From Nocardia higoensis (GTDB lineage: Bacteria > Actinomycetota > Actinomycetes > Mycobacteriales > Mycobacteriaceae): 64,000 nt of DNA. Below are positions 1 to 7,375 of this stretch, piece by piece. Within the stretch, counting starts at the first letter, position 1; every line of letters begins with the position of its first letter. Where the stretch lies: contig NZ_JADLQN010000006.1 of the NCBI RefSeq assembly GCF_015477835.1, positions 1 through 64,000 of the forward strand, read 5' to 3'. Made by a program: the position numbers and the translations under genes. A model generated the notes under the pieces. That model did no database searches. It was not told the DNA's origin and saw nothing but the letters and a program-made list of their open reading frames with translations.

Positions 1-2
1 AG

Positions 3-119
3 TTACGGCGGTCATAGCGGTGGGGAAACGCCCGGTCCCATTCCGAACCCGGAAGCTAAGGCCACCTGCGCCGATGGTACTGCACTCGACAGGGTGTGGG
101 AGAGTAGGACACCGCCGGA
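3..119 (+). rRNA. rrf: 5S ribosomal RNA
   Basis: The stretch reads as a complete actinobacterial 5S rRNA. It begins TTACGGCGG, carries the conserved loop CCCATTCCGAACCCGG and ends GGACACCGCCG, so the two ends can pair to form helix I. The 16S and 23S genes should lie just left of the window. It is followed within 12 bases by a strong hairpin terminator. The exact ends are by eye and may be off by one or two bases. Confidence 0.95.
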
Positions 120-129
120 ACATCCTTTC

Positions 130-162
130 CCGAAGGCCCCCAACACTGTTGGGGGCCTTCGG
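130..162 (+). terminator. rRNA operon terminator
   Basis: A perfect inverted repeat with 16-base arms (CCGAAGGCCCCCAACA at 130-145, its complement at 147-162) lies directly after the 5S gene. There is no long T run, as is usual for high-GC actinobacteria. Confidence 0.85.
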
Positions 163-281
163 CGTATTCGGGAAATGGGATGCGTCGTGACTACCTGGCG
201 AATTCCGACGTTGTCGCGGCCTTCCGCATCCTCGCGGTCGATGCCGCTGGAGACTATCCGTAACGAAACTAATATGAGGGC

Positions 282-761
282 ATGACCGCTATGCCACCCC
301 GGCGCACCGAACCGGATCTGTCGTTCCTGCTGGACCACACCGGTTATGTTCTGCGCGGTCGGATGGCTGCGGCTCTTGCCGAGGTCGGCCTCACCGCACG
401 CATGCACTGCGTGCTGGTCCATGCCTTGGAGGAAGAGCGCACGCAGGCGCAATTGGCGGCGATCGGTGATATGGACAAGACCACGATGGTGGGAACTGTC
501 GATGCGCTGGAGGAGGCCGGGCTGGCCGAACGCCGGCCGTCTGCCGTCGATCGCAGGGCCAGGATCATCGCTGTCACCGAGAAGGGTGAGGAGCTCGCGG
601 CGCGCAGTCAGCAGATTGTCGACAGTGTGCACGGCGCGGTGCTCGACTCGCTGCCCACCGACGAGCGGGAGGCGTTGTTGCGGGCACTGCGGCGGTTGGC
701 CGAAGGGCATCTGGCCGCCGCGCCGGAAGCGCCATCCGCGGTACGCCGCCCGCGAAAGTAG
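282..761 (+). CDS. MarR family transcriptional regulator
   Basis: This is a 159-residue winged-helix protein of the usual MarR length. The recognition region includes DMDKTTMVGTVDALEEAGL (about residues 64-82) followed by the wing RRPSAVDRRARIIAVTEKG, the classic MarR pattern. Family members bind palindromic DNA as dimers and are released by small ligands. ATG at 282 is taken as start; an in-frame ATG at 291 is an alternative. It lies upstream of a flavin/F420-type oxidoreductase on the same strand, a common regulator-target arrangement, but a 149-base gap separates them and the target is inferred. Confidence 0.85.
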   Translation: MTAMPPRRTEPDLSFLLDHTGYVLRGRMAAALAEVGLTARMHCVLVHALEEERTQAQLAAIGDMDKTTMVGTVDALEEAGLAERRPSAVDRRARIIAVTEKGEELAARSQQIVDSVHGAVLDSLPTDEREALLRALRRLAEGHLAAAPEAPSAVRRPRK

Positions 762-910
762 TAGCTATGCGGATGGTCTGCTTTTCAACTATCTGTTAAA
801 GTTCGTTCTGTTCGAGAGGTCGCCGCGCCGACGTTGTTCGAGATCGTCTCGTCGACCGTCGTGTCGTGGCCATGCCCGAGCAATCGGAGTAGACGAGAGC
901 GGAGCACATC

Positions 911-1321
911 ATGACTGTCCGAATGGACGAGGCGACCCGGGAATTGCTGGACGGGAAGAACTTCGCCACGGTGGCGACCATCGAGCCGGATGGAAGTCCG
1001 CACACCTCGGTGGTCTGGATCGCGCGCGACGGCGAGGCGGTGCTGTTCTCCTCGACGGCCGGTCGTCGCAAGGTACGGAACCTCGCCAGGGACGGGCGAA
1101 TCGGGATCACGGTCTTCGATTCGGCGAACCCCTACAGATCCATCGACATCCAGGGCACCGCCGAACTCGTCGATGACCCCGACAAGTCCTTGCCCCGCAT
1201 GCTGTCCCACAAATACCTCGGACAGAATCCGCCTGTCGAGCCCGGCCACGTCCGCCGGATCATCGTCCGGGTGAAACCCCACAAGATCACCGGATTCTCG
1301 CTCCCCGATCCGTCGGAGTAG
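911..1321 (+). CDS. PPOX class F420-dependent (pyridoxamine oxidase-like) enzyme
   Basis: A 136-residue split-barrel protein. The N-terminal NFATVATIEPDGSPHTSVVW and the following strand VLFSSTAGRRKVRNL are characteristic of the PPOX/PNPOx-like flavin or F420 binding fold. Members found in actinobacteria mostly use deazaflavin F420 to reduce small molecules; the substrate here cannot be told from sequence. ATG at 911 is preceded by GGAGC. A MarR regulator lies upstream on the same strand. Confidence 0.8.
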   Translation: MTVRMDEATRELLDGKNFATVATIEPDGSPHTSVVWIARDGEAVLFSSTAGRRKVRNLARDGRIGITVFDSANPYRSIDIQGTAELVDDPDKSLPRMLSHKYLGQNPPVEPGHVRRIIVRVKPHKITGFSLPDPSE

Positions 1322-1431
1322 GGCCGAACCATGTCGGGCACTGTGCCGCTACGTATCGTGCTGCCCCGCAACTGATGCGGCTGTGCCCGGCTCGGCTCCG
1401 TGGTTCTACCGCTCGAGGCTGTTCGGGCACT

Positions 1432-1466
1432 GAGCTGTCGCCTCGCCCCGGGCCGGGCGACAGCTC
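1432..1466 (+). terminator. hairpin upstream of nucS
   Basis: Inverted repeat with 11-base arms, GAGCTGTCGCC (1432-1442) and its complement (1456-1466). It sits between the oxidoreductase gene and nucS and could terminate the former. There is no T tract, so function is inferred. Confidence 0.45.
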
Positions 1467-1495
1467 GGGCGCGCCCAGGCCCTACACTCTTCCCG

Positions 1496-2188
1496 GTGCG
1501 CCTCGTGATTGCTCGTTGCCAGGTCGATTACGTCGGTCGGTTGACCGCTCACCTGCCGATGGCCCGCAGACTCCTTCTCATCAAGGCCGACGGTTCGGTG
1601 CTGGTGCATTCCGACGGCGGGTCCTACAAGCCTCTCAACTGGATGAGCCCGCCCTGCTGGCTGGACGAGCGCGATATCGCCGCGGTGGAGGTGCCGGAAG
1701 CGGCCAAGGCGCTGTGGGTGGTGACCAACAAGGCGGGCGAGGAACTGCGCATCACCATCGAGGACATCGAACACGATTCCTCGCACGAACTCGGGGTCGA
1801 TCCCGGCCTGGTGAAGGACGGCGTCGAAGCGCACCTGCAGGAACTTCTGGCCGAGCACGTGCAGACCCTCGGGGCCGGCTACACGCTGATCCGCCGGGAG
1901 TACATGACGGCCATCGGGCCGGTGGACCTGCTGTGCCGCGACGAGAACGGCGCGACGGTGGCCGTGGAGATCAAGCGACGCGGCGAGATCGACGGAGTCG
2001 AGCAGCTGACGCGCTATCTCGAACTGCTGAACCGTGATCCGCTGCTGGCACCGGTGACGGGGGTGTTCGCGGCCCAGCAGATCAAACCGCAGGCTCGCAC
2101 GCTCGCGCAGGATCGGGGCATCCGTTGCCTCACACTCGATTACGACGCGCTGCGTGGCACGGAGAGCAACGAATTCCGGTTGTTCTAG
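1496..2188 (+). CDS. nucS: mismatch-specific endonuclease NucS
   Basis: This 230-residue protein matches NucS (EndoMS), the RecB-like nuclease that replaces MutS/MutL mismatch repair in actinobacteria by cutting both strands at mismatches. The start is GTG at 1496, giving the family N-terminus VRLVIARCQVDYVGRLTAHL; the longer reading frame upstream is not conserved. The C-terminal nuclease part has the Asp of PVDLLC and the E-x-K of VAVEIKRRG, followed by QLTRYLELLNRD. The last residues (EFRLF) fit the sliding-clamp binding tail known in this family. It heads the region syntenic with M. tuberculosis Rv1321 onward. Confidence 0.95.
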   Translation: MRLVIARCQVDYVGRLTAHLPMARRLLLIKADGSVLVHSDGGSYKPLNWMSPPCWLDERDIAAVEVPEAAKALWVVTNKAGEELRITIEDIEHDSSHELGVDPGLVKDGVEAHLQELLAEHVQTLGAGYTLIRREYMTAIGPVDLLCRDENGATVAVEIKRRGEIDGVEQLTRYLELLNRDPLLAPVTGVFAAQQIKPQARTLAQDRGIRCLTLDYDALRGTESNEFRLF

Positions 2189-2198
2189 GCTTGGTGGC

Positions 2199-2504
2199 GT
2201 GTCGCGCCGCAATTCTCGTACCGATCGCCGAGCGGGACGTTCGGACGGCAGCCGGCCGTTGTCGGACGTCTTCGGCTCGATCGAGCTCGGCCCGGGGGGC
2301 GACGAGGAATATTCGGTGCGCACCATTCCGGCGGCTCGCGCGCTGAAGACCTACCGTTGCCCGGGCTGTGATCACGAGATCGTACCCGGGGTGGCGCATA
2401 TCGTCGCGTGGCCGCGACTCGGCGGGGAAGAGGACCGCAGGCACTGGCATCGGGGGTGCTGGAACGGCAGGCACACACGCCGTATCACCCGCCGCTGGTC
2501 CTGA
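2199..2504 (+). CDS. small Cys/His-containing conserved protein
   Basis: A 101-residue basic protein starting at GTG 2199, 10 bases after nucS. The middle holds a possible zinc-binding knuckle, YRCPGCDHEI, with later His and Cys residues (GVAHIVAW and HWHRGCWNGR). A protein of this type commonly sits next to nucS in Nocardia-like genomes. The function is unknown; the Cys-x-x-Cys...His...Cys pattern suggests a metal-binding structural or nucleic-acid role, which is inference. A strong terminator follows at 2659-2689. Confidence 0.75.
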   Translation: MSRRNSRTDRRAGRSDGSRPLSDVFGSIELGPGGDEEYSVRTIPAARALKTYRCPGCDHEIVPGVAHIVAWPRLGGEEDRRHWHRGCWNGRHTRRITRRWS

Positions 2505-2658
2505 GCGGAGCCGGGCGCACCGAGAACCGGTGCCGACGTGCGGCCACTCGGTCGCCTGACGCGCAGCTCCCGGCCGACTGCGCGGACTGCGGATCGCCGT
2601 ACAGACACCCTCATACAGACTCCCTGATGCGGATCGCGCCGCGGGATCAGCGACGAGA

Positions 2659-2689
2659 AAGGCCGCCCCCGGTCATCGGGGGCGGCCTT
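2659..2689 (+). terminator. hairpin terminator between convergent genes
   Basis: Perfect 12-base arms AAGGCCGCCCCC (2659-2670) and complement (2678-2689) with a 7-base loop, placed between the small Cys/His gene and the convergent coiled-coil gene. It may serve both strands. Confidence 0.75.
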
Positions 2690-2741
2690 CGGGCTGAACT
2701 GGTGGAGAGACCGCGTCGTCGCCTTTCGGGGTGATCCGAGG

Positions 2742-3746
2742 TCAGTTGGCGATATCGGCGGCTTCGCGCTCGTCGGCTTCGATGTCCTCGTCGTCGTCGG
2801 CGGTGGCCTCCGGGATCGCCTTGGTGGTGCGGGAGCCGACCGACTTGGACGGACCGCCGCCGATCTTGCGCTGCTCCGGCACGCCGTCGAGCAGTTCGCT
2901 CTCCCGGTTGACCGCCGCCAGCATCGCGGGAACCGAGTCGAGCTGACCGCGGATACCGAGCAGCTGGGCGAGCACCCGGCCGCGCAGCACGCGCATCTCC
3001 TCGGCGAGTTCCTTGGCGTGGGCGATCTTGCGCTCGGAGGTCTGGGTCGCCGAAGTGATGAGGCGGTTGGCCTCGTCGGTGGCGTCCTTGATCCGCTGCG
3101 CGGCCTCGGCCCGGCTGGTGGCCTCGAGCTCCTCCATCTGGCGGGTGAGCTTGGTGCGCCGCTCGGACATGGTGACCTCGAAGTCCTGCTGCGCGGCCTT
3201 GCGCTTGGCTTCGGCCTCCTTGAGGATGCGCTCGGACTCGGCCTGGGCCGCTTCGATGATCTTCGCCGACTCGGTGCGCGCGTTGGCGAGGGTCTGCTCG
3301 TACTCGATCTCGAGCGCTTCGCGCTTTTCCTTCGTCTCCGACAGCAGCGACTCGTACTTGCCGCGCATCTCGGCGGCCTGCTGCTCGGCGATGGACACCA
3401 TCTCGGCGGCCTCGGCCTGGGCCAGGGCCCTGACCTCGCTGGCCTCGTCGGAGGCCAGCCGCAGCATGCGGGAGATACGGTCGGACATGCCTTCGGCCGT
3501 GGTCGGCGGGACCGAGAGGCGATCGACCTCCTTGCGGAGTTCGTCGATCTCGTCCCGCGCGTCCTCGAGCTGCGCGGCCAGGTTGCGTGCCTGCGCCGCG
3601 GCGGCGTCGCGGTCGGTGGCCGTGACCCTCAGTTCGGCGTCGAAGCGGTCGAAATAATTACGCACCTCGTCTTGCGCATAGCCCTTCCGCACAACGGTGA
3701 AGGGCAACGCGACGAAGCGATTGCGATCGGACTCAGGTGACGACAT
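2742..3746 (-). CDS. DivIVA-like coiled-coil protein
   Basis: A 334-residue protein. The N-terminus (FTVVRKGYAQDEVRNYFDRF) resembles the DivIVA lipid-binding segment with its GY-x-x-x-EV pattern. Residues from about 45 to 260 are nearly all heptad-like Ala/Glu/Lys/Arg coiled coil, and the tail is acidic (DDDEDIEADE). Such proteins mark curved membranes and organise polar growth and septation in actinobacteria. It is not a close match to Wag31 by eye. ATG at 3746 is chosen; the -10-like TAGTTT about 7 bases upstream and lack of a ribosome binding site suggest a leaderless message. A TTG at 3755 is an alternative start. Confidence 0.75.
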   Translation of the reverse strand: MSSPESDRNRFVALPFTVVRKGYAQDEVRNYFDRFDAELRVTATDRDAAAAQARNLAAQLEDARDEIDELRKEVDRLSVPPTTAEGMSDRISRMLRLASDEASEVRALAQAEAAEMVSIAEQQAAEMRGKYESLLSETKEKREALEIEYEQTLANARTESAKIIEAAQAESERILKEAEAKRKAAQQDFEVTMSERRTKLTRQMEELEATSRAEAAQRIKDATDEANRLITSATQTSERKIAHAKELAEEMRVLRGRVLAQLLGIRGQLDSVPAMLAAVNRESELLDGVPEQRKIGGGPSKSVGSRTTKAIPEATADDDEDIEADEREAADIAN

Positions 3747-3832
3747 GGCACACAAACTACAGCCTGTTCGCGGCCGATGGTGACTCGACCGCGAATGTGA
3801 ACCGGCCGACTTTCCCTGCTCCGACCGCGATA

Positions 3833-4324
3833 CTAGTGCGTAACCTCGGGGTTGGGTTCGACCAACTCGACCAGCACACCTCCAGCATCCTTCGGGTGGA
3901 TGAAATTGATGCGGGAATCGGCGGTACCTCGGCGCGGGGCCTCGTACAGCAAACGCAGTCCGCGCTCGCGCAGATAGGTCGAGACGGCGTCGATATCGGT
4001 AACGCGGTAGGCCAGTTGCTGCAGGCCCGGTCCGCTGCGATCGATGAATTTGGCGATGGTGGAGGATTCGTCCAGCGGCGCCAGCAACTGCAGGGCGGTG
4101 GCGCCGTCGGGGGCACCGGGCAGCGACAGCATCGCCTCGTGCACGCCCTGGGCCTCGTTGATCTCCCGGTGGGTCTCGATCATGCCGAGATTCTCCGCGT
4201 ACCAGGCGATCGCGGTATCCAGATCGGGCACGGCCACACCGACGTGGTCGACGGCCACCACGTAGTCGCCGGGGATGAAGGTGGAAGTTTCGGCAGTCTC
4301 AGCGGACTTGTCAGCGTTGCTCAC
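3833..4324 (-). CDS. mce: methylmalonyl-CoA epimerase
   Basis: A 163-residue vicinal-oxygen-chelate protein. VDHVGVAVPDLDTAIAWY opens the first VOC repeat, with the metal-binding His near residue 26; the second repeat contains QQLAYRVTDIDA and the final metal-ligand region ends in VLVELVEP. The enzyme interconverts R- and S-methylmalonyl-CoA in propionate and odd-chain fatty acid metabolism. GTG at 4324 is chosen because the upstream extension is not family-like and overlaps the divergent thiolase leader. Position between nucS and fadA4 matches Rv1322A in M. tuberculosis. Confidence 0.9.
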   Translation of the reverse strand: MSNADKSAETAETSTFIPGDYVVAVDHVGVAVPDLDTAIAWYAENLGMIETHREINEAQGVHEAMLSLPGAPDGATALQLLAPLDESSTIAKFIDRSGPGLQQLAYRVTDIDAVSTYLRERGLRLLYEAPRRGTADSRINFIHPKDAGGVLVELVEPNPEVTH

Positions 4325-4463
4325 CCTTCGACGGTAGCGCTCCACCTGCGCGATGTCCGGTCCGGGCGACCGGCTACCGTGGGGTAGAAACCCGTTGACA
4401 TCGATCTTCTTGATATCCGGCCCGCCACGCACCGGTGCGGCCGTGGAGAATGCGAGGCTCGTC

Positions 4464-5645
4464 GTGACCACTTCCGTCATCGTCTCCGGCGCCCGTACGC
4501 CGGTCGGCCGGCTGCTCGGCGGCCTGAAGACCTTCTCCGGCTCGGACCTCGGCGGGTTCGCCATCAAGGCCGCTCTGGAAAAAGGCGGCGTGGCGCCGGA
4601 GCTGGTGGAGTACGTGATCATGGGGCAGGTGCTGACCGCGGGCGCGGGGCAGATCCCGGCGCGGCAGGCCGCGGTGGCAGGCGGCATCCCGATGGATGTG
4701 CCAGCGCTGACCCTGAACAAGGTGTGCCTGTCGGGCATCAACGCCATCGCGCTGGCCGATCAGCTGATCCGCGCCGGTGAGCACGAGATCATCGTGGCGG
4801 GTGGCCAGGAATCGATGAGCCAGGCGCCGCATCTGCTGGAGAAGAGCCGCGAGGGGTTCAAGTACGGCGATGTGAACCTGCGTGACCACATGGCCCACGA
4901 CGGCCTGTACGACATCTTCACCGATCAGGCGATGGGTCTGCTGACCGAGCAGGGCAACGATCGCGACCCGATCAGCCGCGAGGAGCAGGACGCGTTCGCC
5001 GCGGCTTCGCACCAGCGCGCGGCACAGGCGTGGAAGAACGGCGTCTTCGACTACGAGGTGGTGCCGGTGGCGGTGCCGCAGCGCAAGGGCGACCCGGTGT
5101 TCGTCACCGGCGACGAAGGGGTCCGCGCCGACACGACGGCCGAATCGCTGGCCGCGCTGCGCCCGGCGTTCCGCAAGGACGGCACCATCACCGCGGGCTC
5201 GGCCTCGCAGATCTCCGACGGCGCGGCCGCGGTGGTCGTGATGAGCAAGGAGAAGGCCGAGCAGCTCGGCCTGAGCTGGATCGCCGAGATCGGCGCCGCC
5301 GGCGTGGTGGCGGGGCCGGATTCGACGCTGCAGGACCAGCCGGCCAACGCCATCGCCAAGGCCTGCGCCAAGCAGGGCATCTCTCCCGCGGATCTGGATC
5401 TGGTGGAGATCAACGAGGCGTTCGCGGCGGTCGGTATCGCCTCCACTCGCAAGCTGGGCATCGATCCGGCGAAGGTGAACGTCAACGGCGGCGCGATCGC
5501 GATCGGGCACCCGCTGGGCATGTCCGGCGCGCGCATCCTGTTGCACCTGGCGCTGGAACTGAAGCGGCGCGGTGGCGGTATCGGTGCGGCCGCGCTGTGT
5601 GGTGGCGGTGGCCAGGGCGACGCGCTGATCGTCAAGGTGCCCTGA
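4464..5645 (+). CDS. fadA4: acetyl-CoA C-acetyltransferase (thiolase)
   Basis: A 393-residue thiolase of standard length. The acyl-binding Cys is in NKVCLSG (Cys88); the conserved His is in GGAIAIGHPLGMSG and the second Cys in AALCGGGGQGDA near the C-terminus. It condenses or cleaves acetyl-CoA/acetoacetyl-CoA. Start is GTG at 4464, giving TTSVIVSGARTPVGR as the N-terminus; the in-frame upstream codons are not conserved. It is divergent from the methylmalonyl-CoA epimerase gene and matches the location of Rv1323. Confidence 0.93.
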   Translation: MTTSVIVSGARTPVGRLLGGLKTFSGSDLGGFAIKAALEKGGVAPELVEYVIMGQVLTAGAGQIPARQAAVAGGIPMDVPALTLNKVCLSGINAIALADQLIRAGEHEIIVAGGQESMSQAPHLLEKSREGFKYGDVNLRDHMAHDGLYDIFTDQAMGLLTEQGNDRDPISREEQDAFAAASHQRAAQAWKNGVFDYEVVPVAVPQRKGDPVFVTGDEGVRADTTAESLAALRPAFRKDGTITAGSASQISDGAAAVVVMSKEKAEQLGLSWIAEIGAAGVVAGPDSTLQDQPANAIAKACAKQGISPADLDLVEINEAFAAVGIASTRKLGIDPAKVNVNGGAIAIGHPLGMSGARILLHLALELKRRGGGIGAAALCGGGGQGDALIVKVP

Positions 5646-5762
5646 TCGCCGAAGGTTTCCCGAGCGCAGAGATTCGGTGATTCGGCCGGTCACCCCGGGT
5701 AGGCGTCCGAACTGTCCGGTGTGACCGGATCGACTACGACCTCACGTAGTTGATACGGCACA

Positions 5763-6155
5763 ATGGTCGCCATGGCCTCTTTCGACCCGCGCACCGTCGC
5801 CGGTAGGTTCCGTCTGTTCGCCGTACTCGAAGCCCTGTCCTGGCTGGGTCTGCTGACCGGCATGGCGTTCAAGTACCTGCCCGCCGAGAGCAACGAGATC
5901 GGCGTGAAAATCTTCGGCCCCGTGCACGGCGCGATCTTCGTGATGTTCGTGCTGACCGCGCTGCTCACCGCGCGCGAGTTCGAGTGGAACTGGAAGACCA
6001 CCCTGCTGGCGCTGGCGTCGAGCATTCCGCCGTTCTTCACGGTGCTCTTCGAGGTCTGGGCCGTGCGCACCGGCAAGCTCGGCGCGCCCGCCGCGGGGGC
6101 GTCGGCCATCGCGAAATCCACGGACGCGACTGCCCCCGCGCGCGCGTCTTCGTGA
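5763..6155 (+). CDS. DUF3817 membrane protein
   Basis: A 130-residue protein with three predicted membrane segments (about residues 17-38, 55-75 and 82-103) and the FRLFAVLEALSWLGLL opening typical of DUF3817. The charged tail after residue 110 is Ala-rich. Function unknown. A second DUF3817 gene is present at 28972-29364 in this window. The start could be ATG 5763 or the in-frame ATG 5772. M. tuberculosis lacks a gene at this exact position, so it looks like a lineage-specific addition. Confidence 0.8.
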   Translation: MVAMASFDPRTVAGRFRLFAVLEALSWLGLLTGMAFKYLPAESNEIGVKIFGPVHGAIFVMFVLTALLTAREFEWNWKTTLLALASSIPPFFTVLFEVWAVRTGKLGAPAAGASAIAKSTDATAPARASS

Positions 6156-6168
6156 CAAACTGGGAACC

Positions 6169-7077
6169 GTGACTCGACCAGCCGCACGTCGTCCTTCGCC
6201 AGCAGTCGCCGCCGCCATGTCAGGAGCGGTGGATCTGTCCAGCCTGAAGCAGCCGCCCGCCGCCCCCGGAGCATCCGGCGGCGGCGCACCCGGTGGTGAC
6301 CACGCCGTCTCGGAAGTCGATTTCGAGGTTAAGGTGCTGCACCGGTCCATGCAGGTGCCGGTGGTTGTCGCGTTGTACTCCCAACGCAGTCCGGGCAGCG
6401 TCGAGCTGGTACGGACTCTGCAACGCCTGGTCGAGGCCGACGGCGGCTCCTGGGCGCTGGCCACGGTCGAGGCCGAGGCGAATATGCGCATCGCGCAGGC
6501 GCTGCGGGTGCAGGGCATCCCGACCGTGATCGCGATCGCCGCGGGTCAGCCGCTGGCCGATTTCGAGGGCGCGCAGCCGGAGGTGCAGGTCCGTCAGTGG
6601 CTCGACGCGGTGGTCGACGCCGTCGCGGGCAAGCTCGAGGGCGCCGCTGCCGAGGCGCCGGAGCAAGAGGACCCGCGCTTCGTGGCCGCCGAGGACGCGC
6701 TCGAGCGCGGTGACTTCGACGCCGCGGAGGCCGCCTACGAGGCGATCCTCGCCGCCGAGCCGAACAACACCGAGGCCAAGGCCGCGCTGCGGCAGCTGAA
6801 ATTCCTGGCCCGGGCCCAGCAGGTGCCCGAGTCGGCGATCCAGACCGCGGACGCCGATCCCTCGAACGTGGACGCGGCCATCGCCGCGGCCGATCTGGAA
6901 CTGCTCGGCCAGCGGGTGGAGGCCGCCTTCGACCGGCTGATCGCGGTGGTCAAGCGGACCGCGGGCGACGACAGGACCAAGGCGCGCACCCACCTGCTCG
7001 AACTGTTCGAACTCTTCGACCAGGCCGAGCCCTTCGTGGTCGCGGCCCGTCGTCGGCTGGCGGCCGCGCTGTACTGA
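6169..7077 (+). CDS. thioredoxin-fold/TPR co-chaperone-like protein
   Basis: A 302-residue protein, counterpart of Rv1324. Residues 45-145 form a thioredoxin-like fold (VPVVVALYSQRSPGS ... LATVEAEAN ... VQGIPTVIAIAAGQPL). The usual active-site CxxC is replaced by SQRS, so it should not be a disulfide reductase. The remaining part is helical with TPR-like repeats (GDFDAAEAAYEAILAAEPNN). This matches the CnoX/YbbN architecture, a chaperone holdase family; function by analogy only. Start GTG 6169, 13 bases after the membrane protein. Confidence 0.82.
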   Translation: MTRPAARRPSPAVAAAMSGAVDLSSLKQPPAAPGASGGGAPGGDHAVSEVDFEVKVLHRSMQVPVVVALYSQRSPGSVELVRTLQRLVEADGGSWALATVEAEANMRIAQALRVQGIPTVIAIAAGQPLADFEGAQPEVQVRQWLDAVVDAVAGKLEGAAAEAPEQEDPRFVAAEDALERGDFDAAEAAYEAILAAEPNNTEAKAALRQLKFLARAQQVPESAIQTADADPSNVDAAIAAADLELLGQRVEAAFDRLIAVVKRTAGDDRTKARTHLLELFELFDQAEPFVVAARRRLAAALY

Positions 7078-7375
7078 GCGCGCCCGTCGCAGGCGCCCGG
7101 ACCGATCCACCGCGCCGAACCCGAGCACCGAACCATCCGTCAGGGCCGCGGATCGCCGTCCTGACGGACGGAGTCGACCGATCGGGACCGCCAGAACAGG
7201 GGGGCGCCGGTCGGTGGGTGGACCGCCTCGCGACGCCAGGGCGGCACCTGCGCTTCCCCACCGACCGGGCCGCGCGGACTTCGCCGAGGCGACGTGCGGG
7301 ACCGGGGCGGATGGGCGCGGGTCACCCGCCGCGAACCAGCGGGCCGATCCGACGAGCCGATGCGCGTGGCGCGGA